A stretch of DNA of 64,000 nt from Methanospirillum hungatei. Its GTDB lineage: Archaea; Halobacteriota; Methanomicrobia; Methanomicrobiales; Methanospirillaceae. The stretch is taken from contig NZ_CP077107.1 in NCBI RefSeq assembly GCF_019263745.1, positions 124,001-188,000 of the forward strand, in the 5' to 3' direction. Positions 53,322-62,610 of the stretch are shown one piece after another; position 1 is the first letter of the stretch; every line of letters begins with the position of its first letter. Under the pieces are notes generated by a model. It ran no database searches. It saw only the letters and a list, made by a program, of their open reading frames with translations, and was not told where the DNA came from. The translations under genes were made by a program, and so were the position numbers.

Positions 53322-54406
53322 CATGTGGTGTGGTTTATCACCCGTCGTTCTTGATGCACCAGCAAAGTCCTTCTCATCCTGAACGTCGTGAGCGGTTAGC
53401 ATACACTCTAGATCAATTACAAGAAGAAGGGATTTTTGATCTCCCACAAATTAAACTCATCACTCCAAGGATAGCATTGCGTGATGAAGTCCTTCTTGTG
53501 CATAGTATAGAGTATCTTCGGTTTTTGGAACAAACATCTGTGTCTGGAGGTACTATTGATGTTGATACCTATGTTCCAAAAGGTCTCATACATGATGCGC
53601 TCCTTGCTTCAGGTGGGGCAATTGCTGGTGCTGAAGCCGTTCTTAACCAGGAAGTAAAAAATTGTTTTGTCCTTGCAAGACCTCCAGGTCATCATGCAGG
53701 TCGTTCTCAAGGTGGAGGATTTTGTTATTTAAATAATGTAGCCATCATGGTTCGTTATTTACAACGTAGAGGACTTCGTAGGATTATGATACTGGACTGG
53801 GATGCCCATCATGGGAATGGAACAGAAGAAATTTTTTATGATGATCCTACGGTATTATTCTGTTCTGTCCATCAATATCCGTTTTATCCAGGATCTGGAA
53901 GAGTTGAAGATATAGGATTTGGTGATGGAAAAGGATACAACATTAATCTTCCAATTCCTGCAGGTAGTTCTGATAAGGTATACCGATATCTGCTTGAAGA
54001 AGTAATTCTCCCTCTTGCTGATGAGTATATGCCTGATGCTATTGCCATATCGGCAGGGCAGGATAATCATTTCAGTGATCCTCTTACCGGACTTGCTTTA
54101 ACCGCGCAAGGGTATGCACAACTTATGCAGGAGATGTGTATTCTCGCTGATTCCATCTGTTTTGGTAGAATAATCGCTGTTTTAGAAGGTGGATATGGCA
54201 TTGAAGGTGGTTTGCCCTACACAAACCTTGGACTCATTGCAGCAATGGCAGGACTTGACATATCAGGTATCAGAGAGCCTGAAATATACCGGTCTATGTT
54301 ACTAAATGAATTTTCTGAAGATGCATTTTCAACGGTTATAAAAATGGTTTCTGATTTAAAGAAAAAATTAGCCGATCATTGGTACTTCATTCGAAGATAT
54401 GAATGA
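53318..54406 (+). CDS. Histone deacetylase superfamily protein
   Basis: The 362-residue protein has the class I/II HDAC core: H-P-E-R, the tandem histidines G-H-H-A-G, the Zn ligands in D-W-D-A-H-H-G-N-G-T, and L-E-G-G-Y. These arginase-fold enzymes remove acyl groups from Lys or polyamines. In archaea the substrate may be Alba, histone or small acetyl amines. GGAGG ends four bases before ATG 53318, which overlaps the HyuA stop as ATGA. The upstream frame to 53249 is only overlap with HyuA. An archaeal histone gene is 8 kb away, but not in the same operon. Confidence 0.93.
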   Translation: MTCGVVYHPSFLMHQQSPSHPERRERLAYTLDQLQEEGIFDLPQIKLITPRIALRDEVLLVHSIEYLRFLEQTSVSGGTIDVDTYVPKGLIHDALLASGGAIAGAEAVLNQEVKNCFVLARPPGHHAGRSQGGGFCYLNNVAIMVRYLQRRGLRRIMILDWDAHHGNGTEEIFYDDPTVLFCSVHQYPFYPGSGRVEDIGFGDGKGYNINLPIPAGSSDKVYRYLLEEVILPLADEYMPDAIAISAGQDNHFSDPLTGLALTAQGYAQLMQEMCILADSICFGRIIAVLEGGYGIEGGLPYTNLGLIAAMAGLDISGIREPEIYRSMLLNEFSEDAFSTVIKMVSDLKKKLADHWYFIRRYE

Positions 54407-54743
54407 GAATTCTCAATCTTCTGGTTATTTATACTTACCAATGACTGATAGTAAATCTATGGCAATTCAACCGATTCATGTGGATGGTTCTGATAAAGGG
54501 TCAATTATGCTGTATGCTTTATCGACCTGTATCCATTGTAAACAGACCAGGAATCTTTTAGATGAATTAAAAGTGGCGTATGATTATCTTTATGTTGATC
54601 AATTAAGTCGTACTGAGATGGATGATGTTTTAAAAGAGATGGAGAAATTCAATCCAAGGGGTTCATTTCCTACCCTTGTTATCAATAATAATAAGGTCAT
54701 AGTTGGAAGCAGATTAGATGAAATACGAGAGGTGTTGCTATAA
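54399..54743 (+). CDS. Glutaredoxin/NrdH-like thiol-redox protein
   Basis: The 114-residue protein has a thioredoxin fold with the active site C-I-H-C (Cys44, Cys47 from ATG 54399), the cis-Pro F-P-T-L-V and the V-G-S-R motif for the C-terminal helix. A 30-residue N-terminal extension is unusual; ATG 54441 is an alternative. Its 3' end overlaps the next gene as TAATG. The neighbour is a ferredoxin:thioredoxin reductase, its probable electron donor, as with the NrdH-FTR pair of Methanosarcina (from memory). Confidence 0.9.
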   Translation: MNENSQSSGYLYLPMTDSKSMAIQPIHVDGSDKGSIMLYALSTCIHCKQTRNLLDELKVAYDYLYVDQLSRTEMDDVLKEMEKFNPRGSFPTLVINNNKVIVGSRLDEIREVLL

Positions 54744-55246
54744 TGAATTCTGTTCTTTCTTCTGAACAAATTGAAAAAAGATGGGATGAATTGGAGACTG
54801 ATGCAAAACAATCTGGATATTTTTTAAATCCGGATCCAGTGTTTACAAAAGGGCTCGTGGAAGGCCTTTTGATTAATTCTGATCGATATGGATATGAATC
54901 CTGTCCATGCAGACTTTCGTATGGTGAGGAAAAAAATGATCGGGATATCATTTGTCCCTGTGACTACCGGGATGATGATCTGGTTGAATTTGGTGCATGT
55001 TATTGTGGATTATATGTCTCTGAAGAGATCTCATTACAAAAAAAGCCGACTCCTGTGGTTCCAGAAAGAAGACCTCCGATATCACAATTACAAAAGGACA
55101 AACTATCATTTCACATATCAGGAAATTTACCATATCCGGTGTTTCGATGCAAAGTCTGCGGATATCTTTGTGCCAGAAACAATCCTCCTGAAAAATGTCC
55201 GATATGTAAAGTGGGTAAGGAACGTTTTGAGCTCTTTTTAAAATGA
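54743..55246 (+). CDS. Ferredoxin:thioredoxin reductase catalytic chain fused to rubredoxin
   Basis: The 167-residue protein has all six FTR cysteines in order: Cys54/56 (C-P-C), Cys71/73 (C-P-C) and Cys86/88 (C-Y-C). These form the [4Fe-4S] and active-site disulfide. A C-terminal rubredoxin-like domain follows (about 133-158, C-K-V-C-G and C-P-I-C), so electrons can pass from ferredoxin through the iron centre to the reductase. GAGAGGTG lies about eight bases before the ATG. The coupled glutaredoxin-like protein is the probable target. Confidence 0.94.
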   Translation: MNSVLSSEQIEKRWDELETDAKQSGYFLNPDPVFTKGLVEGLLINSDRYGYESCPCRLSYGEEKNDRDIICPCDYRDDDLVEFGACYCGLYVSEEISLQKKPTPVVPERRPPISQLQKDKLSFHISGNLPYPVFRCKVCGYLCARNNPPEKCPICKVGKERFELFLK

Positions 55247-55293
55247 CCCACTAACCAATACCCTCATATCTTATTCTGTCTACATTAATTCCC

Positions 55294-55638
55294 GTGATAG
55301 CAACAGTAACACTTGAGATTGTTGGGTACTCTGATTCTGAATGTTCACCATTTCCATGCGATGAGAACAGAACGTGTGGCCTTACTGCCTGTGTTTCGTC
55401 AGCAAGTCTTGTGAAAGCATATGACGCATTGAAAAATGAGGTTGAAAAAGAATTCGGCGAATGCGTCACGATGAAACTCACCCTTCTTGATGATCAGGTT
55501 CCTGACTACATTAGAGAGATTTACGAGAAAGAGCATCCAGCAATTCCGATGATTCTCCTTAAAGGACAGATAATTCCAATCGGAAGAATATCCTGGCCAC
55601 CGATTCGTGATGCAATTTCTAAAGAACTGACTTTATGA
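55294..55638 (+). CDS. Small Cys-rich thioredoxin-fold-like protein, GTG start
   Basis: The family is not recognised with certainty. The 114-residue protein begins at GTG 55294; no ATG or TTG is available in frame before the stop at 55252. It has a cysteine cluster (C-S-P-F-P-C, then T-C-G-L-T-A-C), a beta-alpha-beta pattern ending in P-M-I-L-L-K-G-Q-I-I-P-I-G-R-I-S, and a cis-Pro-like A-I-P-M-I. That is a thioredoxin-fold arrangement, so a redox or metal-binding role is likely. It follows the FTR gene but is separated by 47 bases. Confidence 0.72.
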   Translation: MIATVTLEIVGYSDSECSPFPCDENRTCGLTACVSSASLVKAYDALKNEVEKEFGECVTMKLTLLDDQVPDYIREIYEKEHPAIPMILLKGQIIPIGRISWPPIRDAISKELTL

Positions 55639-55701
55639 TTTGGTTTCCTGATCAGATATCAAAGTATATTACTAACTGGAAAGAGAAATAGCGATTAGAA
55701 G

Positions 55702-56727
55702 ATGACCTTTGTAACATCTCCGGATGACTTATATAAATCAGTACCGGTCGTTGCGTTTGAACGTAATGTCACCGATTTGTGGAAAACTCGTAATATTTCA
55801 CCTAATAGTAAACAATTTGGAATCTTTACTGAATCAACGGGTGAGGATACTGATATTCTCTCATCAATATACACTGATGATCAGGAATTGGTGACACGGA
55901 AACTTGGTGCAGCTATCCTACAGCAGCGATTAGGAATTGATCTCAGGTATCGAATTCGTACGGGATCTTTTTTTCGCTGGGTAGAAGAGCACTGTTCACT
56001 TTCATACAATGAATCAGGAGAAATTATTTCTGCATATAGTTATCTTTGGATGAGTAGTCTTCCAGTTGAATGGGCTCTTCTCACAAAGGGATCTGAAGTT
56101 TGGAATACTTTAAACTCAAAAATCAGGCATGATATATTAAATCAGCTTACTGCGATCCTGGGCTATCTAGAGCTTTCAACAGATATTATTACTGATCCGA
56201 TGCTTATTGATTTCTCTAAAAAGGAACAAAACGCCGCGGAAAAAATTAGGAATCGTTTAATTTTTACACGGGAATACCAAAAAATCGGATTGTTGGAATT
56301 TTCATGGATTTCTTTGTCAGATATCATATCTGAAGCTTTAAATGAAATTTTACTTGGTCCTATCCGGATAAAAATCGAGACGAATCAATCTTCATTATAT
56401 GTCGATAAAAATTTCCGGGTAGCTCTTGAAAAGATTCTTGAAAATATTCCTGTTCATGCAACAGGAGCAACAGATGTAATAATCCAATTGAGATCAACAG
56501 ATGAAGGCGGATTGTTAAGTATCGAGGATAATGGTTGTGGCATTTCTGAACAGCATAAGGCTCGGATATTTGATTTAGGTTTTGGAAATGGGAATGGAGC
56601 TGGCCTTTTCCTGTCTGAAAAATTGTTATCGGTTTTTGGAATCACTATTCATGAGAAGGGGATTCCTGGCCAAGGAGCCAGATTTGAACTATTCATCCCG
56701 TCTCCAATATTAAATTTTAATCCTTGA
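55702..56727 (+). CDS. Soluble PAS-type sensor histidine kinase
   Basis: The 341-residue protein has an N-terminal PAS-like region (about 1-130), a HisKA-type segment with the phospho-acceptor in K-I-R-H-D-I-L-N-Q-L-T-A-I-L-G-Y (about 145-160) and an HATPase domain with N-box-like K-I-L-E-N, G1 E-D-N-G-C-G-I and G2 G-N-G-A-G-L-F-L. No membrane helix is present, so it senses a cytosolic signal. No receiver gene is adjacent; the partner is unknown. Confidence 0.9.
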   Translation: MTFVTSPDDLYKSVPVVAFERNVTDLWKTRNISPNSKQFGIFTESTGEDTDILSSIYTDDQELVTRKLGAAILQQRLGIDLRYRIRTGSFFRWVEEHCSLSYNESGEIISAYSYLWMSSLPVEWALLTKGSEVWNTLNSKIRHDILNQLTAILGYLELSTDIITDPMLIDFSKKEQNAAEKIRNRLIFTREYQKIGLLEFSWISLSDIISEALNEILLGPIRIKIETNQSSLYVDKNFRVALEKILENIPVHATGATDVIIQLRSTDEGGLLSIEDNGCGISEQHKARIFDLGFGNGNGAGLFLSEKLLSVFGITIHEKGIPGQGARFELFIPSPILNFNP

Positions 56728-56728
56728 T

Positions 56729-57817
56729 TTAGAGTTCTTTTTTTGCTATGAGCATGGATACGCCATAATTTCTGATATATGGATCTGATATCCTGGATAT
56801 TGATTGAACTGATAATTTATGGGTATTAAGAGCATTGAGATACTCTTCAGTTAAAAATTTTTTATTTTTGCTCCATGATTTTTTAGGTATCTTAATATTT
56901 TCAAATGTCCAGAGACTAAATTCCAGTTCATTTAATGGATCATAAGCGACAGTTTCATCTCCTGGTTGAACGGTAACAAAGTATCCTCCTGGCTTTAAGC
57001 CCTTGGAGATCTTTTTTATCATATCTGGACTTTTTCCGCTTGGATTTGATGAAGAAAATATTAAGTCATAATTATCACCGATATTATCTGTAAGAAAATT
57101 TCCTCCCTGTACTAAAACCCTCTCTTGTAAATTGTATGAATGGATGTATTTTTTTGTCAATGGGATAACTCCTGGTAAATCAAAGACAATTGCATTCAAG
57201 GTAGAGTTTTTACATGCAAGTGCAATTGCATAAAGACCATGGCCTCCTCCAAGATCAATCATCTTTTTCATCGTTGGAAATTCTGGCAGTGATGCAATTG
57301 CCTGTACTACTGACTGCAACCTGCCACACATCGCATTCTGTGCCATAGATGGTAAAGAAAGTTCAGAAAAAAATTCTTCTTCCTGATACATTACCGGTCC
57401 AGAATTAATTATATCTGAAAGCTGGATCCACAGATCTTTTAAATGACGGTTCATTTTTTCAAGATATGCTCCCTGAAAATACGGTGAGTTCCTTGAAAGA
57501 TAAACCGAAGAAACCTTTGTATTTTTATATTTCCTTTCTTTGTACTCAATAAGGCCTGACTCAACCAAGCTTAATAGAAAATCATTGACCGGATGTGGAT
57601 AAGAAAATATCATTTCAATTTCTTCTTCAGATATCCAGTCATCCAGATAATCAAATAATCCTAATTTGACTGATGCGGATATCAGGCAAAGGGTTCTTGC
57701 GCCTCGGTTACAATCGTTCAAGATAGAAAAAAAATTTTCCGCTGGTTCTATTGGGAATTCCCAGAGATATCTGCAGATATTTGTATCATTATCAATATTA
57801 TTATCCATGTTTTTCAT
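56729..57817 (-). CDS. SAM-dependent O-methyltransferase-like protein
   Basis: The 362-residue protein has an N-terminal winged-helix dimerisation domain (about 20-115, L-G-L-F-D-Y-L) and a Rossmann fold with motif I M-I-D-L-G-G-G-H-G-L-Y (about 190) and V-F-D-L-P. It is built like plant/bacterial class O-methyltransferases (acetylserotonin/hydroxyindole type), some of which act on methanogen cofactors. The substrate is unknown. It ends two bases from the kinase gene and is divergent from the SAM synthetase gene. Confidence 0.85.
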   Translation of the reverse strand: MKNMDNNIDNDTNICRYLWEFPIEPAENFFSILNDCNRGARTLCLISASVKLGLFDYLDDWISEEEIEMIFSYPHPVNDFLLSLVESGLIEYKERKYKNTKVSSVYLSRNSPYFQGAYLEKMNRHLKDLWIQLSDIINSGPVMYQEEEFFSELSLPSMAQNAMCGRLQSVVQAIASLPEFPTMKKMIDLGGGHGLYAIALACKNSTLNAIVFDLPGVIPLTKKYIHSYNLQERVLVQGGNFLTDNIGDNYDLIFSSSNPSGKSPDMIKKISKGLKPGGYFVTVQPGDETVAYDPLNELEFSLWTFENIKIPKKSWSKNKKFLTEEYLNALNTHKLSVQSISRISDPYIRNYGVSMLIAKKEL

Positions 57818-57953
57818 TCCATAGTAATCATATCTTACATATGTATTGAAAACCTCTATCGGTAATCTCTTATTTTATTCTCACCGAATCAGTACAGTAT
57901 TCTGTACCTGTCCTTGGTATATCTTCCTGATTTAAGTTGTACAGAGGTCTTTG

Positions 57954-59156
57954 ATGAGTAGAAATATTGCAATAGAAATGCTGAACCAGGTTCCGGTTCA
58001 GGATCAGCAGATTGAATTAGTTGAACGGAAGTGTCTTGGTCACCCTGACAGCATTGCCGATGGTATAGCAGAAGCAGTCAGCCGTGCATTATGTAATACT
58101 TACATTGATCAGTTTGGGGGAGTACTTCACCACAACACTGACCAGGGTGAGATCGTAGCAGGAGAATCTATGCCACAATTTGGTGGCGGTAAGATTATTA
58201 AACCGATATTTATCCTCTTAGATGGGCGTGCAACAAAGGAATTCAAAGGAGAAAAAATTGCTGCTGATACAGTTGCATTGCAGGCAGCAAAGGATTACCT
58301 TCATTCGATAGTTCCTGAATTAAATCTTGATAAACACCTTATCATGGATTGCAGACTCGGAACTGGTTCTACGGATCTTCGTGATGTGTTCAATCCTGAA
58401 GAAGGGAAAATTCCACGGGCAAATGATACTTCGTTTGGAGTTTCATATGCACCTTTCTCTGATATTGAGAAGTGTATTAAGGAAATATCATCATACATTG
58501 ATACAACTCTTCGTCCGAAATATCCGGTATATGGGCAGGATATTAAAATTATGGGGCTACGTCAAGGCAACTCCATAAAACTTACTATCTGTTGTGCAAT
58601 GGTAGATCGGTATGTTTCATCTCTCTCTGAATATGTTAATTACCGCGAAAAATTAGCAGAAGAAGCATTAAAGGTAGCGAAAACCTGCACTGACAAACAT
58701 GTAGAAGTATTTGTCAATACTGCAGATTGTGATGTGGAATGCAGTCTTTTCCTTACTGTTACCGGAACATCAGCTGAAATGGGTGATGATGGTTCTGTTG
58801 GTCGTGGAAACCGAGCGAATGGATTGATTACCCCACACCGGCCGATGAGTATGGAAGCGACAAGTGGGAAAAATCCGATCAATCACATTGGAAAGATCTA
58901 TAATCTTCTCTCAAACGAACTTGCTCATACCTGTGTTGAAAAAGTAGATGGTATAGCCGAAATCCAAATCCGTCTTCTGTCTCAAATTGGTGTTCCAATT
59001 GATCAACCACTCATTGCAAGTGCACAGATAATTCCAAAACAATCTTTTACCATGAAAGATATTGAAAAAGATGTCTTTGAGATCATTGATTCTGGTCTAG
59101 AAAACATCACTTCTGTCACAGAACGCGTAATTAGAGGCGAACTTAAGACATTTTGA
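57954..59156 (+). CDS. mat: S-adenosylmethionine synthetase, archaeal type
   Basis: About 400 residues of the archaeal MAT family: [18 protein letters not shown], later [13 protein letters not shown] and T-S-G-K-N-P-I-N-H. It makes SAM from Met and ATP. AGAGGT lies six bases before ATG 57954; an in-frame TTG at 57951 directly precedes it. The stop overlaps the hisG start (TGATG), so MAT and hisG-A-B are cotranscribed. Confidence 0.96.
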   Translation: MSRNIAIEMLNQVPVQDQQIELVERKCLGHPDSIADGIAEAVSRALCNTYIDQFGGVLHHNTDQGEIVAGESMPQFGGGKIIKPIFILLDGRATKEFKGEKIAADTVALQAAKDYLHSIVPELNLDKHLIMDCRLGTGSTDLRDVFNPEEGKIPRANDTSFGVSYAPFSDIEKCIKEISSYIDTTLRPKYPVYGQDIKIMGLRQGNSIKLTICCAMVDRYVSSLSEYVNYREKLAEEALKVAKTCTDKHVEVFVNTADCDVECSLFLTVTGTSAEMGDDGSVGRGNRANGLITPHRPMSMEATSGKNPINHIGKIYNLLSNELAHTCVEKVDGIAEIQIRLLSQIGVPIDQPLIASAQIIPKQSFTMKDIEKDVFEIIDSGLENITSVTERVIRGELKTF

Positions 59157-60058
59157 TGACAGTAAATACAAATCAGGTCTCTGAAAGTGATCCCGGAGTA
59201 AAAATCCGGATCGCTATCCCGAATAAAGGCAGAATATCTGTCCCAATACGGGATTTAATAGAACGATCAGGACTTGGAATCTTTGATAATGGGGATCGAT
59301 CTCTTATCGCCCGTACTAGGGATGAAAAGGTTGAGATCCTCTATGCACGTCCCATTGATATCCCTGAATATGTTGGATCTGGTGTCGCAGATCTTGGGAT
59401 TACTGGGCATGACATGGTTATAGAACGTGGCTCTCAAGTAACAGAACTTCTCAACCTTGGATTTGGAAATGCTTCTGTTGTTCTTGCTGTGCCTGATGAT
59501 TCAGATTGGAATAATCCTAGGGACTTGGATGGAAAACGGGTTTCAACTGAATTCCCTGCAATCACCCGAAAATATTTTAAAAAGATTGGTGTAAAACCAG
59601 TAATAGTCCCAGTAGGAGGGGCCTGCGAGGCTACTCCATCACTTGGAATATCTGATGCCATTGTGGATATCTCCAGTTCAGGAACAACACTTCGTCAGAA
59701 TCATTTGAAGATTATTGATACTGTTCTCAAAACGAGTACTTTTCTTATTGCAAATACCAGTTCCTGTATTGAGAAAAAAAATAAAATAGATGAGATATAT
59801 CTTGCCCTTGAAAGTGTTCTGAATGCAAACGGTAAATGTTATCTCATGATGAATATTCTTCGAAGTTCGCTTGATACTGTCCGAACCATTATACCAGGTA
59901 TGGGAGGCCCGACTGTTATGGATGTGGCATCATCGACAGATATGGTAGCAGTACATGCCGTTGTAGAAGAGGAGATGGTTTATCAATTGATTAATAAACT
60001 CAAACAGGCGGGGGCCAGAGACATTCTGGTCATGAATATAGAACGTATGATTAGGTAA
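59156..60058 (+). CDS. hisG: ATP phosphoribosyltransferase HisG (long form)
   Basis: The 300-residue protein has I-R-I-A-I-P-N-K-G-R near the start, G-V-A-D-L-G-I-T-G-H-D, the PRPP-binding D-A-I-V-D-I-S-S-S-G-T-T-L-R, and a C-terminal regulatory domain (about 220-300, G-G-P-T-V). The long form is usually feedback-inhibited by histidine. It catalyses the first step of histidine synthesis. ATG 59156 overlaps the MAT stop by one base; no later start fits the conserved beginning. Confidence 0.96.
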   Translation: MTVNTNQVSESDPGVKIRIAIPNKGRISVPIRDLIERSGLGIFDNGDRSLIARTRDEKVEILYARPIDIPEYVGSGVADLGITGHDMVIERGSQVTELLNLGFGNASVVLAVPDDSDWNNPRDLDGKRVSTEFPAITRKYFKKIGVKPVIVPVGGACEATPSLGISDAIVDISSSGTTLRQNHLKIIDTVLKTSTFLIANTSSCIEKKNKIDEIYLALESVLNANGKCYLMMNILRSSLDTVRTIIPGMGGPTVMDVASSTDMVAVHAVVEEEMVYQLINKLKQAGARDILVMNIERMIR

Positions 60059-60062
60059 TACT

Positions 60063-60773
60063 ATGATTGTCTTTCCAGCAGTGGATATCCTTGGAGGTCG
60101 GTGTGTTCAGCTTATTCAAGGGAAACGTGAGACAGCAACTGGGTATGGTGATCCCCTTTTGTGTGCTGAGTCATGGATAAACCAGGGTGCAGAAGCTCTT
60201 CATATTGTAAATCTTGACGGTGCATTTGGTTCCTCAACCTTGAATGCTGAAAAGATTACTGATCTAATAATTCAGACAGGAGTTGAAACCCAACTAGGTG
60301 GAGGGATCAGATCCTTACATGATGCACGCTCCTGGCTTGACTGTGGAGTCGATAGAGTCATTATATCCACATTTGCTGTTCATGATCCAGACTGTCTTAC
60401 AACTCTCTCTGATGAATATGGCAGTGATCGGATCATGGCAGGAGTCGATGCAAAAGCTGGAGAGATGGTTACCCATGGATGGGAAAGACCTGCTGGTGAT
60501 TTTCTTGAGTGGGCTAATCTGTTTATTCAGAAGGGAGCAGGTTCACTTCTTTACACAAATGTGAGTGTTGAAGGATTATGTAACGGGATCGATCCAATAC
60601 CCGTACGGACCCTGCTTCGAAAAGTTAGTGTTCCTGTTGTCGTGGCGGGTGGCATAACCTCTCCATCAGATATATCGATCCTAAAGGAAACTGATGCAGC
60701 AGGAGTGGTACTTGGCTCAGCTCTGTATAGTGGTCGGATTTCCCTTCGTGAAGCCTTGGAGGCAGCAGGATGA
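60063..60773 (+). CDS. hisA: ProFAR isomerase HisA
   Basis: This 236-residue half-barrel pair starts M-I-V-F-P-A-V-D-I-L-G-G-R-C-V-Q-L, with the catalytic Asp8. It has the second Asp in A-G-V-D-A-K and phosphate loops G-G-G-I-R and A-G-G-I-T. It opens the ribose ring of ProFAR to PRFAR, the substrate of HisF. It follows hisG by four bases and overlaps hisB by four. Confidence 0.95.
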   Translation: MIVFPAVDILGGRCVQLIQGKRETATGYGDPLLCAESWINQGAEALHIVNLDGAFGSSTLNAEKITDLIIQTGVETQLGGGIRSLHDARSWLDCGVDRVIISTFAVHDPDCLTTLSDEYGSDRIMAGVDAKAGEMVTHGWERPAGDFLEWANLFIQKGAGSLLYTNVSVEGLCNGIDPIPVRTLLRKVSVPVVVAGGITSPSDISILKETDAAGVVLGSALYSGRISLREALEAAG

Positions 60774-61351
60774 GATCTGCAAAAATATCTCGCAAAACAA
60801 AAGAAACCGATATTATAATTCAATTTTCTCTGGACGGGTCCGGAACCTCAACCCTGAATACGGGCATCCCTTTTTTCAACCATATGCTTGATGCTTTTAC
60901 AAGACATGGAAAATTTGATCTGGAAATTATTGCAACTGGAGATTTGGAAACCGGACCTCATCATACCATTGAAGATATTGGAATCGTTCTGGGTCAGGCT
61001 TTTTTAAAAGCTCTTGGTGATGGAAAGGGCATATCCAGATTTGCCAGCATTGTAGTGCCTATGGATGAGTCAAGGGCGGAGGTTGCTCTTGATGTTGGAG
61101 GCCGACCATATCTTGTTTTTGAAGGTTCTTTTAGTGGTCCTGTTGAAGGGGTCTTGGAACCCTGGCTTGTCTGTCATTTTTTTGAAAGTTTTATGCAAAA
61201 TGCTAAAATTACTGCTCACATGAATGTTTCAGGTTTCTCAGATCATCATAAATGTGAGGCCCTCTTTAAAGCCTTTGGAATTGCATTACGAATGGCAATT
61301 CGTGTTGACAGTCAGGATAACTCTATCCCAAGTACAAAAGGTGTGCTGTAA
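60770..61351 (+). CDS. hisB: Imidazoleglycerol-phosphate dehydratase HisB
   Basis: The 193-residue protein has the two metal-binding motifs of the enzyme, H-H-T-I-E-D (about 66) and H-H-K-C-E-A (about 160), with F-F-N-H-M-L-D near the start. It dehydrates IGP to imidazole acetol phosphate. It is the last gene in the MAT-hisG-hisA-hisB operon and overlaps hisA by ATGA. Confidence 0.96.
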   Translation: MRSAKISRKTKETDIIIQFSLDGSGTSTLNTGIPFFNHMLDAFTRHGKFDLEIIATGDLETGPHHTIEDIGIVLGQAFLKALGDGKGISRFASIVVPMDESRAEVALDVGGRPYLVFEGSFSGPVEGVLEPWLVCHFFESFMQNAKITAHMNVSGFSDHHKCEALFKAFGIALRMAIRVDSQDNSIPSTKGVL

Positions 61352-61441
61352 CGAAAGAAATCAACCCCATCCGAGCACACATATTTTTTTATGAGGTAAG
61401 GGATCGGTTCATCATCGTACGTCGTAAAGGTGGAGAATGCT

Positions 61442-61648
61442 TTAGGCATTCTCTGCTGCCATTTTGACGTCTTCTTCCTTGATCGTCTTTCTGCCGGCAT
61501 GCTGGGCAAGTCTGTTTGCTTCCCTGGTAAGGTTCGCAATGTAATCTTCTGCTTTTGCTACAAGAGCTGCTGCTGCATCGCTTCCCACACGCTCAGCCCC
61601 ATTTTTCTTTGCAATTCTTACAACTGCTGCAATAGGTAAGTCTGCCAT
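61442..61648 (-). CDS. Archaeal histone
   Basis: The 68-residue histone fold starts M-A-D-L-P-I-A-A-V-V-R-I-A-K and includes R-V-G-S-D-A-A-A-A-L, the central helix A-E-D-Y-I-A-N-L-T-R-E-A and G-R-K-T-I-K-E-E-D-V. Such HMf-type proteins dimerise and wrap DNA. AGAGG lies just ahead of the ATG. The final residues A-A-E-N-A are short, without a long tail. It stands alone downstream of (and antiparallel to) the his operon. Confidence 0.97.
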   Translation of the reverse strand: MADLPIAAVVRIAKKNGAERVGSDAAAALVAKAEDYIANLTREANRLAQHAGRKTIKEEDVKMAAENA

Positions 61649-61682
61649 AGTCCTCTACCTCAAAACAAAGTATATTGATATC

Positions 61683-61695
61683 TATTTAAATATTT
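61683..61695 (-). promoter_or_regulatory. TATA-like box for the histone gene
   Basis: The minus strand reads AAATATTTAAATA, a strong box A look-alike about 40 bases before the ATG, leaving a short leader that includes GAGGTAGAGG. A strong promoter would suit an abundant protein. By eye only. Confidence 0.5.
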
Positions 61696-61842
61696 CGAGA
61701 TTATCTTGAGATTTTCGATTTTCAGACATGTTTAGAGAAGATTTCTTACTTTCATGAGTTTATGATTCAGAGATGAACAATCGGATGGATTATTGTAAAG
61801 AAATAAAAAAAGTCTAATATTCAAGGATATTCGTATGTAGAA

Positions 61843-62610
61843 TCATCCAACCAAATTATCTGCCAGATTTAACGCATATTGATAATCCGGGTTAACGCGC
61901 GAAGTATCTACGAAAATTTTAGGGATATTTAGGACTGGTGCCCCATGAGAGAGTCCACTCCCCAAAAATAACAAAGTTCTGAAGATTAAATTTCCAGTTA
62001 TCCCATCAGGAGCAATAATAAGACCTGAATGCCTGATGGCATTTTCAATCAAAATCCCTTCGTGTGATGCTTTTGTAAGCCTGGCAACAAGTTCCCCATC
62101 AGCAAGACTTCTGTCGACTGAAGGATGGCGACCAATATCATCAAGTCTTCCTCCGGAAAGGACAGTCACTCTTTCAGGGAGACCAAATTTTTTGCATAGC
62201 GGTTTTGCTTTCTCTATCAATGATATTTTTTCTGATACAGACCATCCTTCATCAATGCCGACAGGACCAAGGAAGAATCTGGTTTTATCTGATGTTTCTA
62301 AGAGAACAATACGTTCAAGTTTAGAAACTTTTGAAAAGTCTTTCAGCAGCTTCATGGTTTTGTGTGCTGAAAGAGTCCCACGTATTGCCGCATCAATTGA
62401 TCCAGAAAAAAGATCTGATATAAGATCAGATTCAGGATACTCTGACTTTTTTATTCTATGAGGAAAAGAATCAGGTATTAAAACATCAGGTGCTGTGTAA
62501 CAAATAATTGAAGAAGGACCGGTGTAAGAAAAAATCCCTTTGAATATTCTGTCGGGGTCTTCTCCAACTCCAATTCCGATAACAGATGGCTTTCTATTGG
62601 TAGGTTCCAA
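61843..62610 (-). CDS. mtxX: Methanogenesis marker protein 4 (MtxX-like)
   Basis: The 255-residue protein belongs to the MtxX/marker 4 family, related in fold to phosphotransacetylases: V-I-G-I-G-V-G, A-A-I-R-G-T-L-S-A-H, the G-P-V-G-I-D-E-G segment and A-P-D-G-I-T-G-N. The family is restricted to methanogens and has no established reaction. Its start overlaps marker protein 2 by 17 bases, an arrangement that recurs in methanogens. Confidence 0.9.
   Translation of the reverse strand: MEPTNRKPSVIGIGVGEDPDRIFKGIFSYTGPSSIICYTAPDVLIPDSFPHRIKKSEYPESDLISDLFSGSIDAAIRGTLSAHKTMKLLKDFSKVSKLERIVLLETSDKTRFFLGPVGIDEGWSVSEKISLIEKAKPLCKKFGLPERVTVLSGGRLDDIGRHPSVDRSLADGELVARLTKASHEGILIENAIRHSGLIIAPDGITGNLIFRTLLFLGSGLSHGAPVLNIPKIFVDTSRVNPDYQYALNLADNLVG

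Noticed and set aside
61430-61639. Plus-strand frame across the histone locus
   Set aside because: It is antisense to a clear histone with strong promoter and ribosome site, and is Cys-rich in a shadow-like way.
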